Shown: positions 1-11,690 of the stretch, in pieces
How positions within the stretch are numbered: position 1 is the stretch's first letter
Layout of the letters: each line of letters starts with the position of its first letter
NCBI GenBank assembly: GCA_963281255.1
Contig: OY725505.1
Coordinates: forward strand, 3,348,001 to 3,412,000
Length of the DNA: 64,000 nucleotides
DNA from: Aphrocallistes beatrix
Lineage: Eukaryota > Porifera > Hexactinellida > Sceptrulophora > Aphrocallistidae
Direction: 5' to 3'
Made by a program: the position numbers and the translations under genes
Notes under the pieces: generated by a model
Databases searched by the model: none
The model's input: the letters and a program-made list of their open reading frames with translations, nothing else
Told to the model about the DNA's origin: nothing

Positions 1-543
1 AGAATTTACAATCAATCCCAGCTGACATTCCTCCCATTGGGTGAGTTGATTCGATTACGTGGAAGTCTCTCTAAATTGATTGGTTGTTTCAAGTGAATTT
101 CTACTGTGCAAATAGTTCAGTTCGGTCGATACTAATCTTAGTGCTTCTCTTCATGAAGTCATTAGTCTGCCACTTAGTATATAACTGCCAGTTAACACCT
201 CGTTTAGTGGCATAGTACAACTGAATTTCATTGGCTACTACATCGCTCCTATATTAGCTACAAATGTTCACATAAAGATACGAGACCATTTCTATATATT
301 CATTTTAATATGTGTGTTTAAGTCAAAGTTTGCAAAGGTTTGTGTCCAAGCCTTTGTATACTTTTCACACCTTGGTGCCACTTCAAGTGAGACACTGGTA
401 GACTGAGATTTCAATATATTAACAATGCACTGCCATATAAGGTTATAATGCCACCAAGTTGTTAATGACAGAAGATGTAAAAGTGGCAAGATGGCTTTTT
501 GGTTGCGATAAACTAACCAATCAAATTAACTAATTCCTTCTAG
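1..543. other. Intron sequence upstream of the receptor kinase exons
   Basis: No coding exon is recognised here. The stretch is AT-rich and ends in a polypyrimidine tract and AG acceptor at 543, immediately before the first kinase-gene exon. It is therefore probably an intron of that gene, whose extracellular exons lie off the left edge of the window. Confidence 0.6.
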
Positions 544-3500
544 GCTATCTCCACATTATTGACGTTTCTGCCTCGAATCAGTTCGGAAAAGGTTTGCCTT
601 CAAATCCCATTTACCTCCAACTAAACAGCACAACACCCGCCAACCTGCTAGATTGGGCGCCAGTCGTAGGTGGTGGTCTGGCTGTTCTATTTTTAATCGT
701 GTGCGGGATTTGCGGATTTTGTTACCTTTTATGCATCAGAATGTATATGGCCAGGACGCGGAAAAATGTTTTTGAAAGAAGTGAAAAGTTGGCTGACTTG
801 GATGTGAAAGAGGTAAGTCCTATCTTTAGAGATTATAAATTTGATTGTAGATAAATGTGTCTTATTGTGTCTCTCAAAACCGCCACTAAGTTGAGCTAAT
901 ATTTCACGTTGTAACTACTCAAATTTCAAAATAATGATTTCATCAATCGTGTCTATGTTAGAAGAGTTTCAATCCATTTGCATTGAAACTACATCAAAAC
1001 TCCTAATAGCATCACTCCTTAAAATAACTGGCAATAGGTTGACTCGATGAACTCATTGGTTGCTTAAATTGATAGACTAATATGTCCGCGGCACATTAGT
1101 GCCACTTCCAGGCTAGTTTGGTTGAGATATCTCTGGAACATAGACGGATAGGACACATGGTTATACCATACAACACGACCTGATATCTTATTCGGGAATA
1201 GCAGCAGTAACCAATGAGCTTGCAGGATGTTAGTATACAAGTGCGAGTTTGCTTCACAGTAACACTATATTCTGATAATTAATGAATAACTGCTGTTCAT
1301 AAATCAAGTTAGCCAATCAGAATAGACTGAGTTCTATTGACGAAATAATGATTTTTGCAAGATCATCTGAATAACATTCTCAAATTCACCATAGCAACCT
1401 GATATATTCACAGAAAAGAACTTCTTTGTTCTCTCCCGTCATTTTGTGCAGACTTGTCGGCATAAATGAAGTGTCAAGTGGCAGAGAGCCAGTAATCTTG
1501 TATGCTTAGTGAAGCTATCTTAAAATCTGCAAGTTCATTGGCTTACTAAAAGATATAAAAAATTATTATAAAATATATTTTCCTTCTAATTGGAACTAAT
1601 TGAATCTGGAACTAACAGGTGGCTGTGACACCCTAACCATCAAAGCAACCATTGCAACACCAGTGTGTTATGTAGGATAGTTAAAGTGGCCAATCATTTC
1701 TGTTAGATCTACATGTGATTAATCTTACTCGTGAAATGAGCGTATCATATTAGTCACACTGAGGTGTTATATCAGAATAGCCTATCAGCGAGGGAGAATG
1801 TAAGCTGTAACTTATATTGGTGGTAACGAATTCCAATCTACGTTATAGATCTCTTAGATACGCCTCCAGCCTAAACAATGTCTAAGATACCCAATATGTT
1901 TTTATCACGTTACCTTATCCTTGTAAACCTTTTCTATGCCACTCTGCCACTAAAAAGTGTCGTTTCATACGCTATTGTAGTGTATGAGATGTCTGTTCAA
2001 TTATATAACTCCTTGTTTACCTGTACCTGTTTGTTTGTTTGTTTATTTATCTTTTTGTTTGTTTGTTTGTTTGTTTGTTTGTTTGTTTGTTTGTTTGTTT
2101 GTTTGTTTGTTTGTTTACATAATTATTTTCTTAGAATGGAGGAAGCCCATCAAAGATGCGCAGATACAATGATGAGCCATCAGGATACGTTTCCACTAAT
2201 CTGCCACCTAGTTACGAAGTGGCACGGGAAGGAATTCAGCTCCAGGACGTGACAGAAGAGACATATTCCACCATTTCTTACCGAGCCACTATAGAGACTA
2301 TTCCAGGGAAATTGGAACACGGAGCATTCGCAAACGTTAAACTTTTAAAAGGTAATTAGAGCCAATCTTTCAATTTGCAAAACATTTAATTGCACTCAGT
2401 GAATTTGTTTATTGCGAGCTAATTGCTTTTTTCGGTAATTTCTTTGCATTTTTAGCATAACTGTGTCAATGAAACTTGCCATACAAGATATTCAAACTAG
2501 AATATAATTGGTTGAATATCTTGTTTCAAGTCTACAAGTTGACCAATCAAATTACAATTTACGGCATCAAAAGCTAATGTATCCATTATGCAGTAGAATG
2601 TTCAGTAAAATGTTGAGCTCATGAAATCACGTAATTCCACTTCTCGTTTCCTAATGGTGTCAGGAGACTAAATGGCTCCGAGAGATTTATAAGACTAGCT
2701 TTGTCTCTGGATTACAGTGTTATGGATATATTTCATTGATAGCGGAGTTCATAATTAATGCGAACCAATCCATTTAAGAAGTAGGTGTCAAATTGCTTAT
2801 GTGAGTCGCCTTATCGAATTAATAATGGTTGCATCAGTAAACCAGCCAGTTCACACTTATACTAGCCAATCAGAATTCTTGATTTTAAGTCGAATAATGC
2901 TCTACTGCTGAAATTTTTATTTTTGAAAGGTATATTTCCTTGTAATTTGATTCGTCAATTAGCTTACGTACTGCGCATAACCATAACAACGTATTGTAAA
3001 AATGGAATGTACTGACCTGACTAAATCTAATCTTTTGGTAGAAAAAATTCTTTGATAAACATGTATATTTTAGGAAACGCGACCACCATGGATTTGAGGG
3101 ACCTAGTGGGTGAGATGGAATTGATGTCCACCATCGGATGCCACTTGAACATAATCGGGTTCCTGGGAGCTTGCACAACAGGTAAGAGCATATGGAACTA
3201 TCTAAACTGGAACTAACACCTTATTATTTCCGAATCTAGCCTGCTGTATATACACTACGACATAGTTTAACACCTTCATATCTATTTTTAGAACCTCTTC
3301 TGTTGATAAGTGAGTACCTCCCGTTCGGAGACCTCCTCAGCTATTTGAGGGCGTCTAGAGCCCACCACGTGTCCAACTCTATCCTCTCTCCCGCCCGAAT
3401 GCCATACTTCAACGCAGCTCCCAGCCTAACCCCAGCTGACCTTCTCTCCTTCGCAACGCAAACAGCCAATGGAATGAAGTACCTCGCTTCCAAACATGTA

Positions 3501-4592
3501 AGATACTATTTTGATTTATTGTACAGCTGTTTATTCGTATGTTTGTTTGTTTGTTTGTTTGTTTGTTTGTTTGTTTGTTTGTTTGTTTGTTTGTTTGTTC
3601 GTTTGTTTTTTGTTTGTTTGTTTGTTTGTTTGATTGTTGTTGTTTACTGTTGTTTACTTAGGTTGTACACAGCAAGTTATGTGCTAAGAACGTAATGGTG
3701 GGAGAGGACAAAATGGTGAAGATTGGGAACTACGGACAGTACAGAAGAGTGACACCACTTAACACTCCACTCCGACACAATTCAGCTGACAGTGATGACG
3801 TCATGGTGAAGTGGTGTGCTCCAGAGAGCTATTTTGAGAAGATTTATTCACACAAGAGTGATGTGTAAGTGAATGTCTGTTTATTTGTTTGTATATAATA
3901 ACAAACTGAACCAGGGATTAGAAGGAATACGATGCTTCATAATTTACAACTGTAATTAATCATTATACGAATCTTTACTACAACAAACATCATACATACA
4001 AACACAAATCAACAAACAAACAAACAAACAAACAAACAAACAAACAAACAAACAAACAAACAAACAATCAAACAAACAAATATACAGATCAACTTTTGTC
4101 GCCTCTATCGGGAGAAGATACAAAACATCACCATATAAGAGACTAAGGCTGTGCTAATGTTGATTCTATAATTAGATGGTCGTTTGGAGTCCTGGTGTGG
4201 GAGATAGTGACAGTGGGCGCCACTCCCTATCCTGGCGTGAAGAGCGCAGAGCTGTTCTCCAGTCTCTCCACAGGCTACCGCATGGAGAAACCACTGCAGT
4301 GTCCTCAGGAGCTGTACCTTCTCATGCTGGACTCCTGGATGGCTCACCCCGAGCAGAGACCCGCCTTCCAGGAGATACACGAGAGGATCAACAGGATCAT
4401 CAGGCATTCCACACTGGTGGGTTGTTGCTAGGGTAGAATCAACGTGTTTACTACAAATTTTTAACACTTGCAAGAAAACTAATGTTTAAGTAATTTTTTT
4501 ATTCGAATTTGTTTGTTTACTTTTAGGGAGGAGAGTTATCATCATCTGGCACTTCAATCGCAGAGAGTATAGATAGAAAATTCCGATTGTAA
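544..4592 (+). CDS. Receptor tyrosine pseudokinase (FGFR-like), 3' part of gene
   Basis: This is a single-pass receptor with a cytoplasmic tyrosine-kinase fold. I read eight exons: 544-812, 2135-2351, 3074-3181, 3292-3497, 3662-3864, 4176-4416 and 4527-4592, preceded by at least one exon outside the window; all visible junctions are in phase. The first exon ends a fibronectin-III-like domain (SASNQFGKG), then gives a hydrophobic membrane span and a basic stop-transfer stretch. The kinase domain follows FGFR closely in the C-helix (DLVGEMELM), [32 protein letters not shown] and the C lobe. The catalytic loop reads HSKLCAKN instead of HRDLAARN, and the DFG site reads GNYG, so both catalytic aspartates are absent. 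The glycine-loop-like LEHGAFANV runs straight into KLLKG, giving a compressed N lobe, although the K after NV may be the beta-3 lysine. The reading frame is intact, so this looks like a genuine pseudokinase receptor rather than a dead gene. Confidence 0.85.
2031..2117 (+). repeat. (TTTG)n microsatellite in receptor kinase intron
   Basis: More than fifteen TTTG units lie just upstream of the acceptor at 2131-2134. The T-rich strand is the sense strand of the gene, so the array extends the polypyrimidine tract. Confidence 0.95.
3539..3645 (+). repeat. (TTTG)n microsatellite in receptor kinase intron
   Basis: TTTG array with a few interruptions filling most of the short intron 3498-3661, directly before the acceptor of the exon that carries the degenerate catalytic loop. 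Confidence 0.95.
4007..4080 (+). repeat. (CAAA)n microsatellite in receptor kinase intron
   Basis: CAAA array inside intron 3865-4175. It is the one clear intronic array whose T-rich strand is antisense to the host gene. Confidence 0.95.
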
Positions 4593-5886
4593 ACAGAACA
4601 ACAAACAAAGAAACAAACAACAAAATCAACTTTGAGAGCCTCCCCATTTGAGCCACACGTCCATGTGTCGTTTTATCTGGTTTAAATAATTTTTATAGTC
4701 TCTATGTCACAGTATGCATTAAACTGAACAGCTGTACTAGCTCTGTATTATACGTGTTGATACTATCCGTTCTACTGTTCTAACGTTTGACTGATTGGGC
4801 AATCGTTTACAGGTGCTTGATGGCTGCTATGGCACAATATGTGTCTGTATAGAGAGTGGTTCGATGACACTAATTCTATAAATAGAATAATCAAGTTTAA
4901 GAATATTTACTTTCAGAAAACAAACAACAATAACAAAAAGGCATTTTTGTGGATATAAATAAACAATTTCTCAACAGCTGATAGGTCGAACTGGGACACA
5001 TGGTTTATGTAAACGAACATTTGTTTTTTTTGGATGTGGATTGTATCTGTCCTCTTCTTAAGTTTGAATTGACCAATAGACAGACACTCCATTAAGGTGT
5101 GAATAGTGTCGACCTCCTGACTAGATCTAATGTGTCCTTTGGGTGACAGTTACAGGTGTTATGACTAGGACACTTATACCCAGTGGTTCCCAGTAGAACA
5201 CCTAGAGACAATGAGCAATAGTCTCATAAACTTTTACTATACTCCTCAGCTCAGTTTGCATTCAAAGCTTATATTTCTAAACTCCTTAATTGAATTCCTT
5301 ATTCGTTATCTCCGTCTGGACTTCTAGCTAGACCACAACATACCATGATTCTCTTACCTAGCAACCGAACAGGTATTTGCTTGTAATAGAATAATCTAAG
5401 AATAAACTGTCAAAATGACGAATAAAAGCAAATGTCTATGTAATTGTGTATAAAACAACAAACTGGGTTCAATACATTTAAACCATTGTAGCTACTTAGA
5501 ATGCACTATAGTGAACATTTTAATATAATAATAGTTAATATATCCAATGCTAGAGTGTAGTAGTGAATGGTGGTAGTAGGAATTCGTGTCTAGTTTCAGT
5601 TGTGGTGGAGTATTACAGTGTCACTCCATATGAAGACAATTGTGTAGAATTATATTTCATTAGGCGTACTGTAGAGTATATTTGTACAGATAAATTGAGT
5701 TAGCTATTCAAGAAACTACTCAACCTAAACAATCAACAACTAAACCAAAACAAACAAATCTAAACAGTAAACAACTCAAACAAAACAAAACAGTTCAAAC
5801 GCAACATTCAGGTGAGTTGATTTGAAATGGATAACTGTTTACTAATAATATGTTGTTATTGTTCTTTCATACTTTGTTATTCACAG

Positions 5887-6460
5887 CAAGGCTGCATTTG
5901 GTTAACCGGTTAACCGCCGTCAATCTCGCTCGGTTAACGGTTAAGGAAATCTTAGATCGGCTATTCTTCTTTATTTTCTAATCTGCTTTATTTTCTAAAT
6001 ATTCACACTAATTTCTTTGTTTTTCGAAGGAGATTCAAGAATATTACTTCTAACAATTTGTAAATGTAATAGAATTCCTATTTTCTAACCACAAAGTATA
6101 TTTCGAGACCATTTAAAATTATCAATTTTTTGTCCAAAATCCATACTTCAACCAATTAATACTGGTATCAGTTATTTACCCTGCAACAACTTAGCTTCAA
6201 AAGTATAAATAGCGATGACCCCAATTTCATTTTCACTTTCATTTTCACTTTCAATATGCCTAGTCTGTGCAGGGTTAATTAACACTTGCATGCCCATAGC
6301 GAAAGTGAAAGTAAATTGAAAGTGAAAATGAAAATGGGGTCATTTCTATTTATACCTTTGACCCCAAAGGCATTGCAGGGATAACTTATTAACCGGTTAA
6401 CCGCCCTGGAGGAAACCAAAATAACTGAACCATAAAATCGGTTAACCAAACCCAGCCCTG
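5887..6460. mobile_element. hAT-like non-autonomous element with internal palindrome
   Basis: The left end CAAGGCTGCATTTGGTTAA and the right end (reverse complement CAGGGCTGGGTTTGGTTAA) form terminal inverted repeats. TTCACA is found on both sides, compatible with a target-site duplication. The GGTTAACCGG motif recurs near both ends. The centre (6216-6342) is a second inverted repeat built of TTTCATTTTCACTTTC-type units. No transposase is encoded. Confidence 0.7.
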
Positions 6461-7238
6461 TTCACAAATAAACATACAAGTATAAACGTCTTCTCGTTTC
6501 GTTTCCAAATTTGTCTTCGCGACTCGACACATTTAGTACAACCACTTCATTACTGTTAGTGGTGAGAACTGTTTATTATGAACCACCAGTGACACAATTA
6601 ATGTGCCATAACTAGAGTGTCCATGTTAGAGGGTAGAGCAGTGGAGGTATTCTGTGGTATTCAGTGGGTAGGTATCTCCAATGGAGACGGGAGGCGGACA
6701 CAAAGTGTCGCCCTGAGGCGCCATTTGGGTGCCTAGGATCACATTGATTAATTATATATTGGAGATAACATCTCTAAATACGTCTGTCTTACTGTTATAA
6801 TCGGTATCACTCGAAAAATCACAAAAATTTTCAATTTTAGAATTTTTGTTACGTAATGATGACGTCATAATGGAGTGCTGAGTCATCATTTTTTATCAAA
6901 GTGGTATCATATTTTGCTATATTAATATACAAATTTTATTAAGATTTCAGCTTCCTATGCACTTAGAATGACTGAGTTGTAATGGAAAACTGAAATTTCA
7001 AATAATACAAAGGTGACAATGACGTCATAATTCCATGATGTGCCGGAATTCTCGTCTAGACCAGAACTTAGTGGAACCATAGCCAAAAGATTAATCGAGT
7101 TTTAAGGATTTACAAAATAAATATTCAGACTTTATCTAGCCAGGGAGGAGTAGCTCCCTATGTCCTTGAGTATATATGCCAATTCATCAAGAAATATTCA
7201 TACTAGAGTGTTCAAGCGTGAAATTTAAGTTAAATATA

Positions 7239-7397
7239 CAGTCAGGGTTGCTTAATATGAACATTTGTTTATTATGAACTAACTTCCTGGTCCAATTTTA
7301 GATAGGATTTGTATTGAATCAAGTTCGCTTAAGATGAAGTATCTCTAATGAACAGATTTTCTGGTCCCCTGGTGGTTCACAATAAGCGACCTGACTG
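7239..7397. mobile_element. Mariner-like MITE (CAGTCAGG termini, TA target site)
   Basis: The element starts CAGTCAGGGTTGCTTAATA and ends with the inverted motif GCGACCTGACTG, and each end is bounded by TA, the target duplication of Tc1/mariner-type elements. A similar copy lies at 61836-62003 and a half copy at about 13787-13873. Confidence 0.75.
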
Positions 7398-7989
7398 TAG
7401 CTGTGTGGTTGGATTACACCTGAGTGACTTTAGGCAGATATTATGAGTGGCAGGAACTATGGATTAATTTTCTCAACTTTATTCTTACAAAATTAGAAGC
7501 CAGTCGCTATATTCACAAAATTACTGATTCGCTTAACGAAAATATATTCAGTTCTAGACTAGAATTTGTCTGCTTATACAAAAGGACTATCCTACTCAGT
7601 GTTTCCACAGGATATTTCGAATGCGTAAATTCAACAATGACGCCTTTTAGACACGCTTTGATACACTTTAACGCAGTTTAAAGTTTTAAAATACAAATTA
7701 AAGCACTTTGCAGGAAACACTGGTCTGATGTAGATCAAGCTGTAGAGTGAAATGTCTCTTATTACTGAGAATGACTGGGGTTATTTCTATTTATAGTACT
7801 GACCCAAATTTCTAGGCTTACCCGCCAAAATAGCTTAATTAATAAACCAGAAATGAGTAAGCATAATCCATAGTTTCTATAGTATCGTTTCATTCTTAGT
7901 TATACATTGAAATTTATGGCAAATTTCTGACCTAGAAAAAGTGGAATATTAGAATAGTGTAAAGGCATTAAAAGCGCATGGGCAATTTG

Positions 7990-8240
7990 CATACTTGCCA
8001 ACTGTCTCGTTGTTAGCGGGACGCTTTGCTTTTTTACTCTTCTGTTGAATTAATTTTTCTTTCGATTTTGGTGTTGATTTGCTACCACCCATGGAATTAT
8101 AAGATAAATCCCTGTTTGGGTGCCATATAACTTTTATCACTTTCAAAAAAGTGCAAGATTGGGAAATCCTGAATAAAATCATGGTCCCGCGAAGTTTAAC
8201 ACTGCGTCCTGCTTTTATCATGGCTCAGGTTAGCATGTAC
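7990..8240. mobile_element. Interspersed repeat, CATACTTGCC family
   Basis: A short DNA element with imperfect inverted ends (CATACTTGCC and its complement-like GGTTAGCATGTA) and internal GCGGGAC/GTCCCGC words. Related copies lie at about 17450-17665, 35525-35672, 40455-40610 and 58255-58437. A 90-codon minus-strand frame inside it is not a gene. Confidence 0.6.
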
Positions 8241-8323
8241 GAATTTGAGACATTTTGAATGATCTATCTTATATTTTGTTTACCTATTATGTCCATGTGT
8301 TACAATTTTTATTCTATTTTTAG

Positions 8324-11300
8324 ATGTCTGCCCTTCCTCATCTCAAAAAACTCTTGAACGCACTGAGCAGACACGACATCCATCAACTACACGATTCTCT
8401 GTCAGTGCCAGATGGTCTCTGTGATCGAGACAGTACGGGAGCAGTATTTTTCCAATCTTTGCAAAAATTGGACGAATTCGATCCGTTTATTTTCCACCAA
8501 TCACTGTCAGCCATCCGACCAGATTTAGTAGACGTAGCGCTTAACATTAGTTGGTTGTGTGTCGATGTGCCTGGAATGCATTCCGATCAACCATTAACAG
8601 TGAAAGGTCTTGTCCAACTTCTACAATGGGGAATATCGATTGAGAATCTACACATAATCCATACCGCATATCAATCAGGAGAAAGCGAAGTAAAGTTTGA
8701 TAGCACAATGAAGTTACTACTCAAAAATAATGTCATAAGAAAGGATTTGAAAGAATTGTCTCTCTTACTCATCCATATTGAACTTAACGCAATAGCTGAG
8801 AAGCTCGAAGCTTATAGGAAAGTATTTCGAAACATGTCAGACCATGAATTCACATCCAAATTCAGAAAAGAGCTAGCTCGCTTAGGAAAGCAGATAGTAG
8901 AATGGGAACATTACTTGAAGGAATTCCTAGAGACACAGTATTGTAAAGTGAAGCAAATGCTCGGCAAAAACAAGCCTGTTAGCCTCGAGAAGGTGTACGT
9001 CGATCTCACTATAGTGAGAGGGGAACCTCGACCCGTTTCATACGAAGACGAGACAACTTATAATGAAATCGCCTATCTCAGAGCGATAGCGAACAAAGAA
9101 AGTCGAAATAACTCCCATAGACTTTCTGGAAGAAATGAAATCATGCGACCTGTCTAAACCTGAGATTAAATGTTTCATCGGAAACCCCGGTAGCGGAAAA
9201 ACATTTCTCTGCAACAGAACGGCACTGAGATTCGGGAACAATGAACTGTCCGAATTCTCCTACTCACTGTGCATTCCCTGCCGAACACAAGAGTGGCACG
9301 AGATGGAGTCCTCACGAGTGGAGGCAGGTCTCCCCATTACCACCGATTCCATCTGCGAATGGCTTCTCCTCGGTCTACCTGTCGGCCCCAGCTGGACCAC
9401 AGACCTGTCCAAGCACATCACAGAGACAGACGGAGAGGGACTTCTACTCATTATTGACAGCCTCGACGAATTCACAAAAGATGTCCCTTTCCAGAAAACA
9501 CTTCTCTACTTCCTCCTAACCAGAAAGGCACTCACACGGTCCTTCATCCTCCTGACCAGCCGACCTGGTGCCTGGACAGACATTTCCACTTCACACCAGC
9601 TCCACATCTACTCCTTCTACCATGTTCTGGGATTTTCTCCTGAACAGAGAGACCTGTACTTCAAAAAACAATTCGATGATGACGAAATAATGAAGCGATG
9701 CACTCGTCTCCTCGACAGATTCGATGAGATGAAGCAACTGTCACTAATCCCAGTGAACGCATCCCTGTTCGCTGCACTCCTGAAAAGTGAAGACGGTGCT
9801 CGCATCCACACCCTGACAAAGCTGTACTACGAACTGACTCTGTACCTGATACGACGACAACTGACACGAATGCGACTGGAAGAATTGTCGAAAGTGAGCG
9901 AACTATCCGAATTGGACAGCAACGTTTTGGAGTATCTCCACTCAATCGGGTTGATCGCGTACCAGGGCGTGGCCTTTCGGGAGATGATCTCTGACAAGAA
10001 GGTACCGTTGCGAGTTGGTAAGGTGTCAAAGTCGAGTGAGTGTCTGGGTCTAGTTCAGGAATATGTGAAAGTGGGTAAAATGGGAATTTTGACGAAGGTG
10101 TGGGCATTCGCTCATTTGACAATTCAAGAGTTCATTGGTGCCATCTGGCTGAAGAGCTGCAGTTGGCGTGATCAGTGTCTGTCAGTTCGTTTTATCGTGC
10201 ATAGGAACGACGTTTTCTCAGTTTTCCATATGGTAGTGAGATTTGTATGTGGACTGTTGTCCCGCGAGTCAATGAATGTGATCTACCTCCTCTTTAAACA
10301 TGTAACACCTCACCCTGTTCCCATTCACCATCTTCCTGAGTGTGTGCAACTCAGATATGAAGAACAGTTCCGAATAGCAGACTCTCATTTATTCCAATAC
10401 ACAGGCTGGAAGGAATTCACTGAAAAGTTCCTTCAACTTAGTGCAATGTTGTTTGAATCTGATTGCGATTCTATTCCTGATTTCTTCCAAGTGTGCAGAC
10501 GTTTTCTTCCTGACTCAGTCTGCTTCTACATTGAGAGTGCAGTGACTCCTAACGAGTGGATCTGTTTTCTCGAATCACTGCCACTTTTCGAACACATCCA
10601 CTTTATCTATGTGCATTCTGATTACGTCACTCCTGATCAACTCTTCCATCTATTCGAGTCTATTACGCAATGCTCTGTGAGTTGTGTAGCACTGGAGATG
10701 TTTTTAGAGAAATCTGACACAGAAATTCTCGATTATGCAAATGCCATCCAACGCACTCAGCTGACTAACACTAAGCTAAGTTTAGAACTGAAAGAATGTA
10801 AGCTAACTAAAACTGAAACAGTTAAAGCCTTATCCACCTGCTCAGCCAATCAAATTCTCTCAGGACTGAGTTTATTTGATACTGAATTCCCTCCTGACAC
10901 TCTCAGTCTGCTAACCAATCAGATATCAACTTGTCATTACTTGAATTATCTGGATACTGAGACCTCTGATTATGAAGTTCTATTTTCAGGTCTCTCCTCT
11001 GCCACACACATCAATGGGTTACACCTCCATAACATTCCCACTGAATACCATCAACGCCTGTACTCTCTGCTACCTTCACTTTCTAACCTCAGAGAAATAA
11101 CATGGAGCTGCAACTCAATTCTACCTCACATAAGTCACCTCTCTACTTTCTCCTACCTACGTATACATGGTAAACAAGATATTCCTAACATCAACTTATC
11201 AGACAGTCTTCTACAGCTGCTGCACTCTAATAAACACTCAATCAGAGCATTGAAATTATGGGATTTAGATGATATTGGATTCAAGCGTTCGGATGGATTT

Positions 11301-11690
11301 CTCCGTTGCTTGCAGTCCTGTACTAACTTAGTAATGTTGCAACTAATTAATACTCGCATAATTTGTAATGACGTCACTCTCTGGTGTTCGGCAGTTCACA
11401 GTCTCAACTCTTTACTTTATTTGGGTTTCTTATGTGTCTCCCTTTCTGATTCAGGAATGTTGAGTCTATGTAGAGGTCTCCTCTTCCATCCTAACATTAG
11501 AGTTTTGGAAGTATTATTCTGTAAACTGAGTTCTGATTCCTGTCTTCCTCTCAAGAATCTGATTCCAACTCTCAAACAGCTGAAGTACCTGGAAGTGGAT
11601 GGACTCTCCTTTCCAGAAACTGAACCAATCAAACTCCTCAAGCTAACAGCTGATCAGTGTGGTATAGAGCATCTCTTCTCTGACTATTAG
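8324..11690 (+). CDS. NACHT-LRR innate immune receptor (NLR-type) with a frameshift
   Basis: Predicted cytoplasmic sensor NTPase. The first frame (8324-9157) gives an N-terminal alpha-helical domain of about 85 residues resembling a death-effector/death fold (GLCDRDSTGAVFFQSL, then SAIRPDLVDVAL) followed by a helical linker. The second frame (from just before 9135 to 11690) carries a Walker A P-loop (GNPGSGKT), a Walker B/acidic motif (LLLIIDSLDEF), a sensor motif (LLTSRPGAW), a winged-helix-like region, and C-terminal leucine-rich repeats (for example CLQSCTNLVMLQLINTRI and LIPTLKQLKYLEV). The two frames overlap and must be joined by skipping one base near 9089-9105. There is no usable GT-AG intron in a compatible phase. 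The ATG follows a TTTTTAG that could be a 3' splice site of a non-coding 5' exon. In the NLR model, nucleotide-dependent oligomerisation lets the death-fold domain recruit effectors. Confidence 0.8.
9087..9157 (+). other. Frameshift zone between death-fold and NACHT frames of the NLR
   Basis: The upstream frame stops at 9157 and the downstream frame is open only after a stop at 9087-9089, so the shift must fall between. The purine-rich AACAAAGAAAG at 9091-9101 is the likeliest place. The downstream frame reads ITPIDFLEEMKS into the P-loop, as expected for real coding sequence. A sequencing error, an inactivating mutation or programmed frameshifting could each explain it. Confidence 0.7.

Larger units (their letters stand above)
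4593..8323. other. Intergenic region between receptor kinase and NLR, with MITEs
   Basis: No gene is supported. The stretch holds a hAT-like foldback element (5887-6460), a TA-flanked mariner-like MITE (7239-7397), part of another repeat family near 7773-7860, and a CATACTTGCC-ended element (7990-8240). Several short open frames here show no domain, no codon-like conservation and no splice context. Confidence 0.7.

Noticed and set aside
4007..4080. CAAA array considered as a possible CRISPR or satellite array
   Set aside because: Simple 4-bp microsatellite without spacers.
7424..7681. 85-codon plus-strand frame in the intergenic region
   Set aside because: No domain, no splice context, and adjacent to a MITE end.
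7949..8221. 90-codon minus-strand frame upstream of the NLR
   Set aside because: Most of it coincides with a CATACTTGCC-family repeat found elsewhere in the window.
9014..9081. Possible 68-bp intron (GTGAGA to CTCAG) that might remove the NLR frameshift
   Set aside because: Joining at these sites gives an immediate stop in the downstream frame, so it does not rescue the protein.
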